Positions 7,671 through 15,191 of a stretch of 64,000 nt of DNA are shown one piece after another. The notes below the pieces were generated by a model. It made no database searches, was not told the origin of the DNA, and worked only from the letters and a program-made list of their open reading frames with translations. The translations under genes were made by a program, and so were the position numbers. Within the stretch, counting starts at the first letter, position 1. Each line of letters starts with the position of its first letter. Source of the stretch: an uncultured Algibacter sp. (lineage in GTDB: Bacteria; Bacteroidota; Bacteroidia; Flavobacteriales; Flavobacteriaceae); the NCBI RefSeq assembly GCF_947490405.1, contig NZ_CANLGU010000001.1, positions 1 through 64,000 of the forward strand. The letters run 5' to 3'.

Positions 7671-8639
7671 TTGAGGAAATTTATTTACATATTTTTAACA
7701 TTTATAACTTTTAGTAAATCTTTTTCGCAAGAATTATTGGGACAAAAAAACACAATTGAAATAACTCAAAATTGGTTTTTTGAACGCTCTGAATTTAAAA
7801 AAATCGAAAGAAAAGAAATTAAGGTTTTTGATAAAAAAGGTAGATTAGTCAAAGATATTGAATTTGGATTTCATCATAATGTCAATTTGAAATTAGTTGG
7901 GAATATAAGAAGCTATGAATATCAAAAGAACAAACTGGCTTCTGAAAAAACCTACGAAAGCGGAACAGATTTTAAAAACAATCAAATCCAATTTTACTGG
8001 AATTATTTCTATGAAAATTCTCGGAAAATAAAAACAGTTAGCAATCACTCTAATTGTGAATACAAATACGACGAAAAAAACAGACTAAAAGAATGTGTAA
8101 TATCTAATTGGAATTCGGAAATAAAAAGATTTTCTTTAAAATACAACAGCGATAATCAAATTACAGAAAAAACTCAATTTTACGGAGATAATATTAAAAA
8201 TTGGACATCGACATACACTAAAAAAGAAGATACCTTAGTTTCAAAACAGTATTTATTTAATCATCCAAAAGAAAAAGATACTACCATAACAACTGTCAAA
8301 GAAGTTTTTAAAAATAATAGATTAATCTTTAGTGAAAGTAATGATTTTGGAATATGTAAAAGAAGATACATCTATGATGACAAAAGACAATTAGTTTCTG
8401 TTTTTACTAAAGTTTTTGATGAAACTGAAAAGGAACTAAAAACCGAACTGACTTATTTTATTAACGGTATAATTAAGCAAATCAGAAAGTATGAGCTTGA
8501 AAACAAGAATTGGGTTTTAAAACAACGGACTGACATTGAAATAAATGGAAAAGCATCTATTTTAAACAAAAAAGAAACAAAAAAAGTAAACGAAATATTA
8601 ATTAACCGAGAAAAAAACTGGCTACAACAATGGCTATAA
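7671..8639 (+). CDS. cassette secreted protein with YD-repeat-like segments (322 aa)
   Basis: TTG start at 7671 gives a clear signal peptide (MRKFIYIFLTFITFSKSFSQE). The body has repeated strand motifs such as EYQKNKL, CEYKYDEKNRLKE, LKYNSDNQITEKT and RRYIYDDKRQLVS. These resemble YD/RHS-type repeats found in many Bacteroidota secreted proteins. The stop TAA lies in the L'' arm of the next repeat, so the last residues LQQWL are encoded by the attC-like site. Function unknown; probably periplasmic or surface. Confidence 0.7.
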   Translation: MRKFIYIFLTFITFSKSFSQELLGQKNTIEITQNWFFERSEFKKIERKEIKVFDKKGRLVKDIEFGFHHNVNLKLVGNIRSYEYQKNKLASEKTYESGTDFKNNQIQFYWNYFYENSRKIKTVSNHSNCEYKYDEKNRLKECVISNWNSEIKRFSLKYNSDNQITEKTQFYGDNIKNWTSTYTKKEDTLVSKQYLFNHPKEKDTTITTVKEVFKNNRLIFSESNDFGICKRRYIYDDKRQLVSVFTKVFDETEKELKTELTYFINGIIKQIRKYELENKNWVLKQRTDIEINGKASILNKKETKKVNEILINREKNWLQQWL

Positions 8640-8746
8640 GTAATTGCTTGTTCTCGCCTACTTCTGAAAATCCTCGCGGATTTTCAGTTTGGTGTGTACT
8701 TGCTAAGTTAAGTGCTAAACTACGCAACTAACCATACACGAACACG
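8618..8746 (+). repeat. attC-like site A11 (common type)
   Basis: R'' CTGGCTACAAC (8618-8628), L'' GGCTAT, centre AAAATCC-TCGC-GGATTTT, L' ATACAC, spacer GAACAC, junction G at 8746. R'' matches the cassette start GTTGTGGC with one mismatch. L'' and L' no longer match well. Confidence 0.75.
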
Positions 8747-8771
8747 TTGTGCGTCATTTGAGAAAATCTAA

Positions 8772-9410
8772 ATGCTAAAGATATTTAAGAAAAATTTGAA
8801 CTCTGAACATGAGGAAAGACTAATGAAATCTTTCCCTGAAAAACTGCATCCAGATTTAAAAGAAGTGCTAAAAATCTTACCATTTGAAAATAATAAAGTG
8901 AAATTATGTGACGGTACAATTCACCAAGTTGACAACCTGATTCACGAAAACGAATTGAATTTAATACTTGACAATGAAAGTCTGATAATACCATATAGAC
9001 TTTACTTTGACGAACCCAATCATGATTTAGAAATAACTCTGACAGATAAACAAAAGGATATCTTAAATTGTATTTATTTGAGACATCATAACGGACATTT
9101 AAGAGAAAAAAGACTGAATTTATTATCACAAAATTCGGAAAAATGGACAATTCCATTCGTTATTCAATTAATTGGAGAATACGTTTATGAATTACTACCA
9201 ATCATTGACAAAAAAATAAACGAAAGCACATTGGACTTTTACGCTGAATTTAGAGATGAAAATCCAAAATATTGGCAACAAACTGAAAGCAGAATGATAA
9301 GTTATTGGAATGAATACTACAGATATAAATTTCCGAAACTAAAAGAATATTTAGGATTTGAGATTATAAACCGAATAAAAAAACGAACACACAACAATGG
9401 CTATAATTAA
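8772..9410 (+). CDS. cassette gene, unknown protein (212 aa)
   Basis: A soluble 212-residue protein, no signal peptide. The N terminus MLKIFKKNLNSEHEERL resembles the cassette protein at 1374-1955 over about 14 residues. The middle part IYLRHHNGHLREKRLNLL and the aromatic C-terminal segment are unlike anything I can name. The last residues THNNGYN are encoded by the R'' and L'' arms of the next repeat, so the gene runs into the recombination site. Function unknown. Confidence 0.75.
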   Translation: MLKIFKKNLNSEHEERLMKSFPEKLHPDLKEVLKILPFENNKVKLCDGTIHQVDNLIHENELNLILDNESLIIPYRLYFDEPNHDLEITLTDKQKDILNCIYLRHHNGHLREKRLNLLSQNSEKWTIPFVIQLIGEYVYELLPIIDKKINESTLDFYAEFRDENPKYWQQTESRMISYWNEYYRYKFPKLKEYLGFEIINRIKKRTHNNGYN

Positions 9411-9579
9411 TACGAGTTTAGGTCTTTAATTCAAAGTTTAGTGTATTTTTATAGAGTTCGCCAAATCTTTTTGATTTGGCTTTAAAATGAAAAATTAAAA
9501 CAAAATAAAAAGTTTCGGCTAAGTGATTAATGGGAAGTTAGTCACTTATTAATTCCCGTACTAATAATAGCCGAAGCCG
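9386..9579 (+). repeat. attC-like site A12 (long variant)
   Basis: R'' AACACACAAC (9386-9395), L'' GGCTAT, L' ATAGCC, spacer GAAGCC, junction G at 9579 followed by TTAGCCACA. About 194 nt with central GCCAAATC-TTTTT-GATTTGGC hairpin, as in A10. Confidence 0.75.
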
Positions 9580-9591
9580 TTAGCCACAATA

Positions 9592-10440
9592 ATGAAAAAA
9601 CTGCTTCACATCATACTTGGATTATTCATAACAGGATGTTCTTCGCAACCAAAAGTTTTGACTGAGACTAAATACACAAAGAAGTACATAAAGGTTATGG
9701 AGAAGAAGTATCCGACCGTAAACTATCAAATTATTGAACCGTTAGTACTCAAAGCTACTTATGGAGAAGATGGTGAAGTAACTCATTATTTAGACAACTC
9801 ATATCGCGAATACAAACTTGACCCAAAAGACATTGATGAAGTCATAGAAAGATATGCCAACGCTTCTGGAGATGTTTACAACAAAAACAAAGAAATCAAC
9901 ATCAATAGAATTGTTCCAATCATTAAACCAAGTGACTATTTTGAACAATTGAAAACTCTCGGAAATTCAGTAAAGGATTACAAAGTCCCAGAATTAATTT
10001 GGGAACCTTACAATGAGGATTTGATTATAGTTTACGCAGAGGATAGAGAAGAAAGTATTAATTATTTCAACCAAGAGGAATTTGAAAAACTTGAAATCTC
10101 AAGAGATTCTCTTTTGGAATTTTCTATAGACAATTTAAACAGCGTTGTACCGAAAATTGAGAAAGTTGGTGAAAATGGGAATTTCGGATTGATTGCAGGT
10201 GGAGATTATGAAGTAAGTCTATTACTAATGACTGATATTTGGACTAAAGAGAACTTTGATGTTAACGGAGAAATTGTAATCGCAATTCCCAATCGTGATT
10301 TAGTTTTCATCACTGGCTCAAATGACAAAGAAGCAATTGAAAAACTAAAAGGGACTGTCAAAGAAAGTTTTGAAACTGGAAATCATTCTATTTCGACCAA
10401 TTTTTATAAGTGGAATGGAAAAAAATTTGAAAAAATATAA
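9592..10440 (+). CDS. cassette lipoprotein, DUF1444-like (282 aa)
   Basis: Signal peptide and lipobox in MKKLLHIILGLFITGCSSQ, so a lipid-anchored protein. The C-terminal half (DYEVSLLLMTDIWTKE, then EIVIAIPNRDLVFITGS) matches the pattern of the DUF1444 (YtpQ-like) family, whose biochemical role is unknown. ATG at 9592 is 13 nt after the junction. Cassette arms GTTAGCCACA (9579-9588) and TGTGGCTAAC (10447-10456) pair perfectly; this junction (GTTAGCC) is the closest in the main array to classical integron sites. Confidence 0.8.
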   Translation: MKKLLHIILGLFITGCSSQPKVLTETKYTKKYIKVMEKKYPTVNYQIIEPLVLKATYGEDGEVTHYLDNSYREYKLDPKDIDEVIERYANASGDVYNKNKEININRIVPIIKPSDYFEQLKTLGNSVKDYKVPELIWEPYNEDLIIVYAEDREESINYFNQEEFEKLEISRDSLLEFSIDNLNSVVPKIEKVGENGNFGLIAGGDYEVSLLLMTDIWTKENFDVNGEIVIAIPNRDLVFITGSNDKEAIEKLKGTVKESFETGNHSISTNFYKWNGKKFEKI

Positions 10441-10446
10441 AATTAC

Positions 10447-10546
10447 TGTGGCTAACAATAGCTATAATTCATTGTGGTCTTGTGCCACACCAAAATAAAA
10501 GTATAAATCAAAGGCTGATTTCTCAGCGGAATCATATACATCAACG
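10447..10546 (+). repeat. attC-like site A13
   Basis: R'' TGTGGCTAAC (10447-10456), a GCTATAATTC left inner arm, CATATAC right inner arm, spacer ATCAAC, junction G at 10546 followed by TTGGTATG. About 100 nt, shorter and with a simplified centre. Confidence 0.65.
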
Positions 10547-10616
10547 TTGGTATGTAATTGCCTGCAGCACGTAGAATCGCGTTTTGCAAACGCTCCCTTT
10601 CTACTAATTACATACC
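10546..10616 (+). repeat. compact hairpin element after A13
   Basis: GGTATGTAATT (10549-10559) and AATTACATACC (10606-10616) form an 11-bp perfect stem. Inside are GTAGAA/TTCTAC and GCGTTT-TGC-AAACGC, giving a nested three-part hairpin of about 70 nt. It begins at a cassette junction, but the expected terminal CCAAC is replaced by CCGTC. Likely a collapsed cassette or a separate structured element. Confidence 0.6.
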
Positions 10617-10742
10617 GTCGCCCACAGTTAATTACACCTTACCAAATTCATCGTATATTTGGACAAGTCTACAACACGACACACGAAACTATACACATCT
10701 GCGTGTATAACAATAAGATGTAATTATGGCAATAACTATAAC

Positions 10743-11891
10743 ATGAAACAAATTCTATACATACTTTTAATATTGACAATGTTGAGCAAAGTATCTTATG
10801 CTTATGCACAAGATAGATTTGAGTTAGACGGATATGTAAAAGGCTATGAAGGAACAGTTAAGTTAATTCTAAACTTTATTAAACCAACCCACGAAGTGGA
10901 TATGGAGAATGAGAAAGTATTGGAAATGGTGGATGGTAAGTTTAGACTTGAAGGACAACTAAAAGAACCTTTATTTATATCTATTCGAATACGACCAGAA
11001 ATAATTGAAGAAACTGACTATAAAAATTTTGAATCTGCATTTATCTGGATTGACAATAAAAAAATGACTTTAAATGGTGAGAAGGGTAATTTTAAGTACT
11101 CCAACGTAACTGGATATCAAAGACAAGATGAACATGAAAAAAATCAGATTTATATAAGGAATATGCTCGAAAACCATCAGTATACTATAGACTCACTTTC
11201 AAAAATTAAGTCTAATGAATCAACTAGTGAACTGAAACAATTGAAATCGGTCTCAAAAGTTTATCTGCAAAATAAATATCGATTGGAGCATAGTTATCAA
11301 AAACCAAATTCTTTTATTTCTGTATATAACTATTCTTGGTATACAAAATGGTTGCCAGAAATGGTGCCAAAATCTAACGCGATTGAGTTCTATAATTCTT
11401 TGAACAATAATTTAAAAAATAATACTTACGGAAAACAAATTAAGTATTACATAGAAAATGTCGCGGTGAACAAAAAACTAAAGGTTGGAGATCGCCCTTA
11501 CGATTTTAGTTTAAAAGATATGACAGGTAACACCATAAGCCTGAATAATTTCGAAGGAAAAATAATATTGCTTGATTTTTGGGCTTCATCTTGTGGCCCT
11601 TGCCGGAGAGAGCATAAAAATTATGAACAGCTTTACCGTGAATTTAGCAAAAAAGGGTTTGAAATACTTTCTATAAGTCAAGACAGAAGCAGGGAACGGT
11701 GGCAAAAAGCCATGATAAAGGATAACATGAACTGGCCATCAGTCTGGGATAAGACCAAGGAAATATCTACTTACACTTATTTAGTATCAGCAATACCTCA
11801 AAATTATTTGATTGATAAAAATGGTACCATAATAGGAGAGAATCTAAAAGGAAATGATTTAAAAAATGCTTTGACAAAAATTTTTAAATAG
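10743..11891 (+). CDS. TlpA-like thiol-disulfide oxidoreductase with DUF4369 domain (382 aa)
   Basis: Exported protein: signal peptide MKQILYILLILTMLSKVSYAYAQ. The N-terminal region (about residues 25-125) fits the DUF4369 beta domain common in Bacteroidota. The C-terminal domain (about 240-382) is thioredoxin-like with DFWASSCGPCRREH, i.e. a redox-active CGPC pair, and an IPQNYLID cis-proline region. It probably acts on disulfides in the periplasm. ATG at 10743 is preferred because it starts the signal peptide; an in-frame extension to 10659 is only leader sequence. It is the largest gene of the array and lacks clear flanking arms, so it may not be a simple cassette. Confidence 0.9.
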   Translation: MKQILYILLILTMLSKVSYAYAQDRFELDGYVKGYEGTVKLILNFIKPTHEVDMENEKVLEMVDGKFRLEGQLKEPLFISIRIRPEIIEETDYKNFESAFIWIDNKKMTLNGEKGNFKYSNVTGYQRQDEHEKNQIYIRNMLENHQYTIDSLSKIKSNESTSELKQLKSVSKVYLQNKYRLEHSYQKPNSFISVYNYSWYTKWLPEMVPKSNAIEFYNSLNNNLKNNTYGKQIKYYIENVAVNKKLKVGDRPYDFSLKDMTGNTISLNNFEGKIILLDFWASSCGPCRREHKNYEQLYREFSKKGFEILSISQDRSRERWQKAMIKDNMNWPSVWDKTKEISTYTYLVSAIPQNYLIDKNGTIIGENLKGNDLKNALTKIFK

Positions 11892-11903
11892 AAATAAGAG
11901 ATA

Positions 11904-11986
11904 TAATATGATGTATAAATAATAGTGGTTTAGTATTAAACTGAAAAGTAGCGAGTGGAAATTCGCTACTACTCATGAGTAAACCG
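11904..11986 (+). repeat. attC-like site A14 (degenerate)
   Basis: The left outer arm is not recognisable. ATGTATAAATAATAG fits a weak L''. The hairpin GTAGCGA/TCGCTAC is at about 11949-11969. The right end AAACC-GTTGTATACC has the normal junction (G at 11986). Confidence 0.5.
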
Positions 11987-12011
11987 TTGTATACCGCCTA
12001 AGAAAAACTGA

Positions 12012-12398
12012 ATGAAAATTGAACATATTGCAATTTGGACTTTAAATTTGGAGAAAATGAAAAATTTTTATCTTGAGTTTTTCGACTTAAAATCAAATGA
12101 AAAATATTATAATCCAAAGAAAAAATTTAGTTCGTATTTTTTGAAATTTGAAAAAGGAGCTCGAATAGAGTTAATGCATAGACCTGATATTTCTGAATTT
12201 ATTGAAAAGTCGGAATCAAAATTGGGGATAACTCATTTTGCCATATCTGTTGGCTCTAAAGAAAGGGTTGATTCGATTACAGAATTAATCAAAAAAAATG
12301 GATTTAGGATAGTTGGAGAACCTAGAACAACTGGAGATGGATATTATGAAAGCGTAATCGCTGACCCAGAAGGAAATTTGATAGAAATAACAGAATAA
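12012..12398 (+). CDS. VOC-family glyoxalase-like protein (128 aa)
   Basis: A single vicinal-oxygen-chelate module pair. Candidate metal ligands are all present: His in HIAIWTLN near the start, Glu in ARIELMHRP, His in ITHFAISVG and Glu in NLIEITE at the end. This is the pattern of glyoxalase/bleomycin-resistance-like metalloenzymes; substrate unknown. ATG at 12012 is 26 nt after the junction. Cassette arms GTTGTATA/TATACAAC pair over 8 nt. Confidence 0.9.
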   Translation: MKIEHIAIWTLNLEKMKNFYLEFFDLKSNEKYYNPKKKFSSYFLKFEKGARIELMHRPDISEFIEKSESKLGITHFAISVGSKERVDSITELIKKNGFRIVGEPRTTGDGYYESVIADPEGNLIEITE

Positions 12399-12404
12399 AA
12401 ATAA

Positions 12405-12469
12405 TATACAACAATGTGCAGCAGTTATTCCAAACCGAGGATTAACACATATTAACCTGTAAATGAAAG
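12405..12469 (+). repeat. attC-like site A15 (short, degenerate)
   Basis: R'' TATACAAC (12405-12412) then AATGTGCAGC; only about 65 nt to the next junction (G at 12469, GTTATATA). Inner pairing is weak. Confidence 0.5.
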
Positions 12470-12508
12470 TTATATATTACCATACATTTGAAAAAACTAA
12501 AACAGAGT

Positions 12509-12970
12509 ATGATTAAAGGACTTTATGAAACCCATTTACATGTTGAAAATTTAGAAAATTCAATCAAGTTTTATAGTAAAGTTCTTGGACTAAAGCAATG
12601 CCGTTTTGGAGCAGAACGAAGAACTGCCTTTTTCTGGATAGGAAAAGATAAACAGGCGATGCTTGGATTATGGGAGAAACCTAAAGAAGAAATTGATTTA
12701 CGCCATTTTGCTTTTGAATGTGATCCTGAATGGGTTATAAATGAATCTATAAACTTTTTAAAATCTCACGACTTAAACTATTGGAACTTTCTACAGGAGA
12801 ACAATGAAAAGCCAATGGTTTTTTGTTGGATGCCAGCAGTATCCATATATTTTAGTGACCCAGATGGACATTATCTTGAATTTATCGGAATTTTACCTGG
12901 AAAGACTAAAGAAAATGATGAAAAACGAGTTGTTACTTATGAGCAATGGCTAGAAATACGCAATGAATAA
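12509..12970 (+). CDS. VOC-family protein (153 aa)
   Basis: A glyoxalase/dioxygenase-superfamily protein. Candidate metal ligands: His in ETHLHVENL, His in LRHFAFECD, Glu in HYLEFIG. It is longer than the neighbouring VOC protein and differs in sequence, so it is a separate cassette, not a tandem duplicate. ATG at 12509 gives the usual MIKGLYETHLHV start; a TTG at 12488 would add seven residues. Cassette arms GTTATATA (12469) and CATATAAC (12977-12984) pair over 7 nt. Substrate unknown; some relatives confer drug resistance, but nothing here shows that. Confidence 0.88.
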   Translation: MIKGLYETHLHVENLENSIKFYSKVLGLKQCRFGAERRTAFFWIGKDKQAMLGLWEKPKEEIDLRHFAFECDPEWVINESINFLKSHDLNYWNFLQENNEKPMVFCWMPAVSIYFSDPDGHYLEFIGILPGKTKENDEKRVVTYEQWLEIRNE

Positions 12971-12976
12971 AAACAC

Positions 12977-13080
12977 CATATAACAATATTATTCCATTCG
13001 GAATTTCCAAAGGAAATTCTTCTGGCTCATTTTCTATTTACTAACTTAGCGCTAACCAACCTAACTAACTGTAACACGGA
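12977..13080 (+). repeat. attC-like site A16 (degenerate)
   Basis: R'' CATATAAC (12977-12984), AATATTATTCC as a weak left inner arm, central GGAATTTCC-AAA-GGAAATTC hairpin, right end GTAACACG at about 13071-13078. The junction with the next cassette is not sharp. Confidence 0.5.
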
Positions 13081-13129
13081 TAACTTACCATCGATTGAAA
13101 AAACTCAATAAAAATTTAAACTGAATCAA

Positions 13130-13681
13130 ATGAAAAACATAAAACACATATTAATTCTGACTTCGGTACTATTGACCTCTTTATTTTCATCGTCTCTTTT
13201 TTCTCAAGAAAATGAATTTATTAAAGAATATTTGGAGCGTCTAGAAAATTCAAAAAAGTATTTAATTCTCGTAGCGGAAACTATGCCAGAAGATAAATAT
13301 GATTTTAAAGCAACACCAGAATCTATGAGTTTTGCAGAAAATTTAATGCATATTGGTTGGGCAATGGATTGGCACAGTGAATCTCTTATGGGAGGACGTA
13401 AATCTAGAGATTGGAATACCGACACAGAACTTAAAGTAGACAATAAATCAAAAAAAGAAATGATTGATACAATCGACAAGACATTTGACAAAACAATAGA
13501 ATTTATTTCAAATTTTGATAAACATAAACTTAAGGATAGACTTGACTATTTTGGGTCGGATAGGACCAAAAGACAGGTTTTATTGTTACTTGCAGACCAC
13601 ATAACGCACCACAGAGGGCAGATGCTTGTCTATATGCGACTAAACGGATTAAAGCCACCTAGATATGTTTTATACCAATAA
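13130..13681 (+). CDS. secreted DinB-like protein (183 aa)
   Basis: Signal peptide MKNIKHILILTSVLLTSLFSSSLFSQ, then a DinB/YfiT four-helix-bundle pattern. Likely metal-site histidines are in NLMHIGWAMDWHSE and ADHITHHRGQM. The ending LNGLKPPRY is typical of DinB-family proteins. Members are putative metal-dependent thiol-transferase-like or DNA-damage-induced proteins of mostly unknown role. Export is unusual for cytosolic relatives but common in Bacteroidota versions. Last gene of the array. Confidence 0.85.
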   Translation: MKNIKHILILTSVLLTSLFSSSLFSQENEFIKEYLERLENSKKYLILVAETMPEDKYDFKATPESMSFAENLMHIGWAMDWHSESLMGGRKSRDWNTDTELKVDNKSKKEMIDTIDKTFDKTIEFISNFDKHKLKDRLDYFGSDRTKRQVLLLLADHITHHRGQMLVYMRLNGLKPPRYVLYQ

Positions 13682-13699
13682 CGTAAACAGAATCAAAAC

Positions 13700-13836
13700 A
13701 ACGAAATGGCAGCATTATAAATATAAGATGGTAGTTTGATTTTTATACCAATAAAGTTGCTTTGATTGCTTACATAAAATTTTTATCCCGAAAAATCCTC
13801 GCTCGTAAACATGTAAATTTCTATATACATAAACAT
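13700..13836 (+). repeat. attC-like site A17 (degenerate right end of array)
   Basis: AAAACAACG at about 13697-13705 resembles an R'', followed by ATGGCAGC. AAATCCTCGCTCG is a broken hairpin, and ATATACATAAACATTGTGC looks like L', spacer and junction (A|TTGTGC at about 13835). Decayed but recognisable. Confidence 0.5.
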
Positions 13837-13839
13837 TGT

Positions 13840-14050
13840 GCTTTATTAAAACCAACTCTAATCCTTAATAAAATTCTTTAGAAAAATAAGACAAAAATTA
13901 CTTTCGTAAAGTTGAACTAAAAAGTATTTTATATATGCATTAGGCGAAATAATTCTTGTGATTATTGGAATGAAAACCTAAAAACCAAGAAGTTTGAATA
14001 GCAAAAGCAAAACATAGCGCTGAAATAAAACCAAGCTTAAAAATATGCCT
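13840..14050. other. gene-less end region of the array
   Basis: About 210 nt without a gene. It starts like a cassette (TTGTGCTTT) and holds AGCAAAAC at about 14002-14009, which could be a decayed complementary R'' followed by ATAGCGC. It is interrupted by the dispersed repeat at 14051. Nothing else recognised. Confidence 0.4.
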
Positions 14051-14176
14051 GCGTTAGGGATTGAACGGCATGTTGGAGCTCCTCGCAGAGAGCGACTAGT
14101 GAAATATTTATATTCACGAATTCATTAATTTAAAATATTAATCAATGAGTAAAGTCCGACCCTTGTGGTAACGCCC
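14051..14176 (+). repeat. dispersed GCGTTAGGGAT...GGTAACGCCC element, copy 1
   Basis: Starts GCGTTAGGGAT and ends CCTTGTGGTAACGCCC, with complementary GCGTTA/TAACGC ends. The inside contains GAGCTCCTCGCAGAGAGCGACT. Five further copies are in the window, all intergenic, most at gene 3' ends. Confidence 0.75.
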
Positions 14177-14201
14177 AAAAGACTAAAGACTAGTTTCTTA
14201 A

Positions 14202-15035
14202 TTAAATTTTAAACGTCATAACAGGCAGTGTGGAATGGTTTGCCACGTCTTCACCTATGCTTCCTTGAAAAAAATGCGCAAGCCCTTTTCTTCCATGGGT
14301 TGGTACCACAATAAGGTCTGCGCCAATTTTATTTGCTGTGTTTAAAACTCCTTCTTCTACCGTATAATCACATACATATTGTACGTCTTTCATTTTATCT
14401 AGATTGCGCTCAGCTTTGGTGAAAAAATTAACTGCTTTTTTCTCTAGGTCTAGAGAGCTAAGAAATTTATCATTAGGAAGATTAACATGTATTATGTATA
14501 GTTTTGTATTTGTATTTTTAAACATGTTTACAGCATTTAAATAAGGTTTTATGGCCTCCTCTGAAAAATCGCAAGCAAATGCTACAACATCAAAATTAAC
14601 ATCAGAAACATCATTTTTTACTACCAATACTGGGATGTTAGCATTCCTTACCACGCGCTCAGTATTTGACCCAACAAAAAACTCTGCAAGACCATTGGTA
14701 CCATGAGAACCCATTACAATTAAATCTGCGTTATGTTGAAGCGCTACATCGTTTACCTCACTAAATACTTTAAAATGTTTAATAATTGGTGTGAGTTTTA
14801 CGTCTTCTAAATAATCTTTATCTAAAAATTTCTCAAAACGTTGTTCTGCTAATTGAAGAAAAAATGCCGCTTTTTGATTTTGTAGCCCATCTGAAGCTGA
14901 TAGCATAATATCTGACATTTCTAGCATGTGTAAGGCCAACAACTCTGCATCATATTTTTTTGCGAGTTTAGCAGCGGTTCTTAAAGCATATTCTGAGTGC
15001 TCAGAAAAATCTACAGGTATAATAATTTTTTTCAT
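14202..15035 (-). CDS. tandem universal stress protein (277 aa)
   Basis: Two UspA domains in one chain (about residues 1-140 and 150-277). Each ends with the nucleotide-binding loop pattern of ATP-binding Usp proteins: GSHGTNGLAEFFVGSNTERV and PTHGRKGLAHFFQGSIGEDV. Cytosolic; family members are induced by starvation, oxygen limitation and other stresses. In Flavobacteria tandem Usp genes are often near anaerobic or haem genes, and hemN is the next gene upstream in the same orientation. Confidence 0.93.
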   Translation of the reverse strand: MKKIIIPVDFSEHSEYALRTAAKLAKKYDAELLALHMLEMSDIMLSASDGLQNQKAAFFLQLAEQRFEKFLDKDYLEDVKLTPIIKHFKVFSEVNDVALQHNADLIVMGSHGTNGLAEFFVGSNTERVVRNANIPVLVVKNDVSDVNFDVVAFACDFSEEAIKPYLNAVNMFKNTNTKLYIIHVNLPNDKFLSSLDLEKKAVNFFTKAERNLDKMKDVQYVCDYTVEEGVLNTANKIGADLIVVPTHGRKGLAHFFQGSIGEDVANHSTLPVMTFKI

Positions 15036-15050
15036 GATTCTTTTTTTTAA

Positions 15051-15143
15051 TATTCCCGATGTCTCGGGAATGACAAATTCAACGGTTACATCGATTCTAA
15101 AAATCGTTGGTTCTCTTTAGATTCCCGCTTTCGCGAGAAAGAC
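15051..15143. repeat. two short GC-rich hairpins between hemN and usp
   Basis: TTCCCGA-TGTC-TCGGGAA at about 15053-15071 and TTCCCGC-TTTC-GCGAGAA at about 15121-15139. A similar CCCGATAGCTATCGGG is inside the repeat at 21175. They resemble short dispersed palindromes of Flavobacteria and could also terminate hemN transcription; no long T-run follows. Confidence 0.5.
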
Positions 15144-15191
15144 ATTTTTGGTAGTTTCTTCAATACTTTGTATCGAAGCGCTTCTCTATTA

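Larger units (their letters stand above)
1..13840 (+). mobile_element. integron-like gene cassette array, open at the left edge
   Basis: A run of about 17 units, nearly all with one gene on the + strand. Each unit is followed by an imperfect inverted repeat that resembles an integron attC site. Outer arms (R'' and R') end in AAC and begin with GTT. Inner arms (L'' and L') are typically GGCTAT/ATAGCC or GTGTAT/ATACAC. The R'' before each repeat is the reverse complement of the first 8-10 nt of the same cassette, not of the next one, as known for integron cassettes. Two units contain no gene. Sites become degenerate after about 11.9 kb, so the right side may be the older end. No integrase gene is present in the window. 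In integron terms this would be a cluster of attC sites lacking an integrase, unless one lies to the left. Confidence 0.8.

Noticed and set aside
10659-10742. Upstream extension of the TlpA-like protein
   Set aside because: The signal peptide begins at the ATG at 10743; the extension would hide it and is leader DNA.
1-13840. CRISPR array, because of regularly returning repeats
   Set aside because: Repeats are 100-190 nt, imperfect, and separated by 300-1,300 nt with genes; no cas genes.
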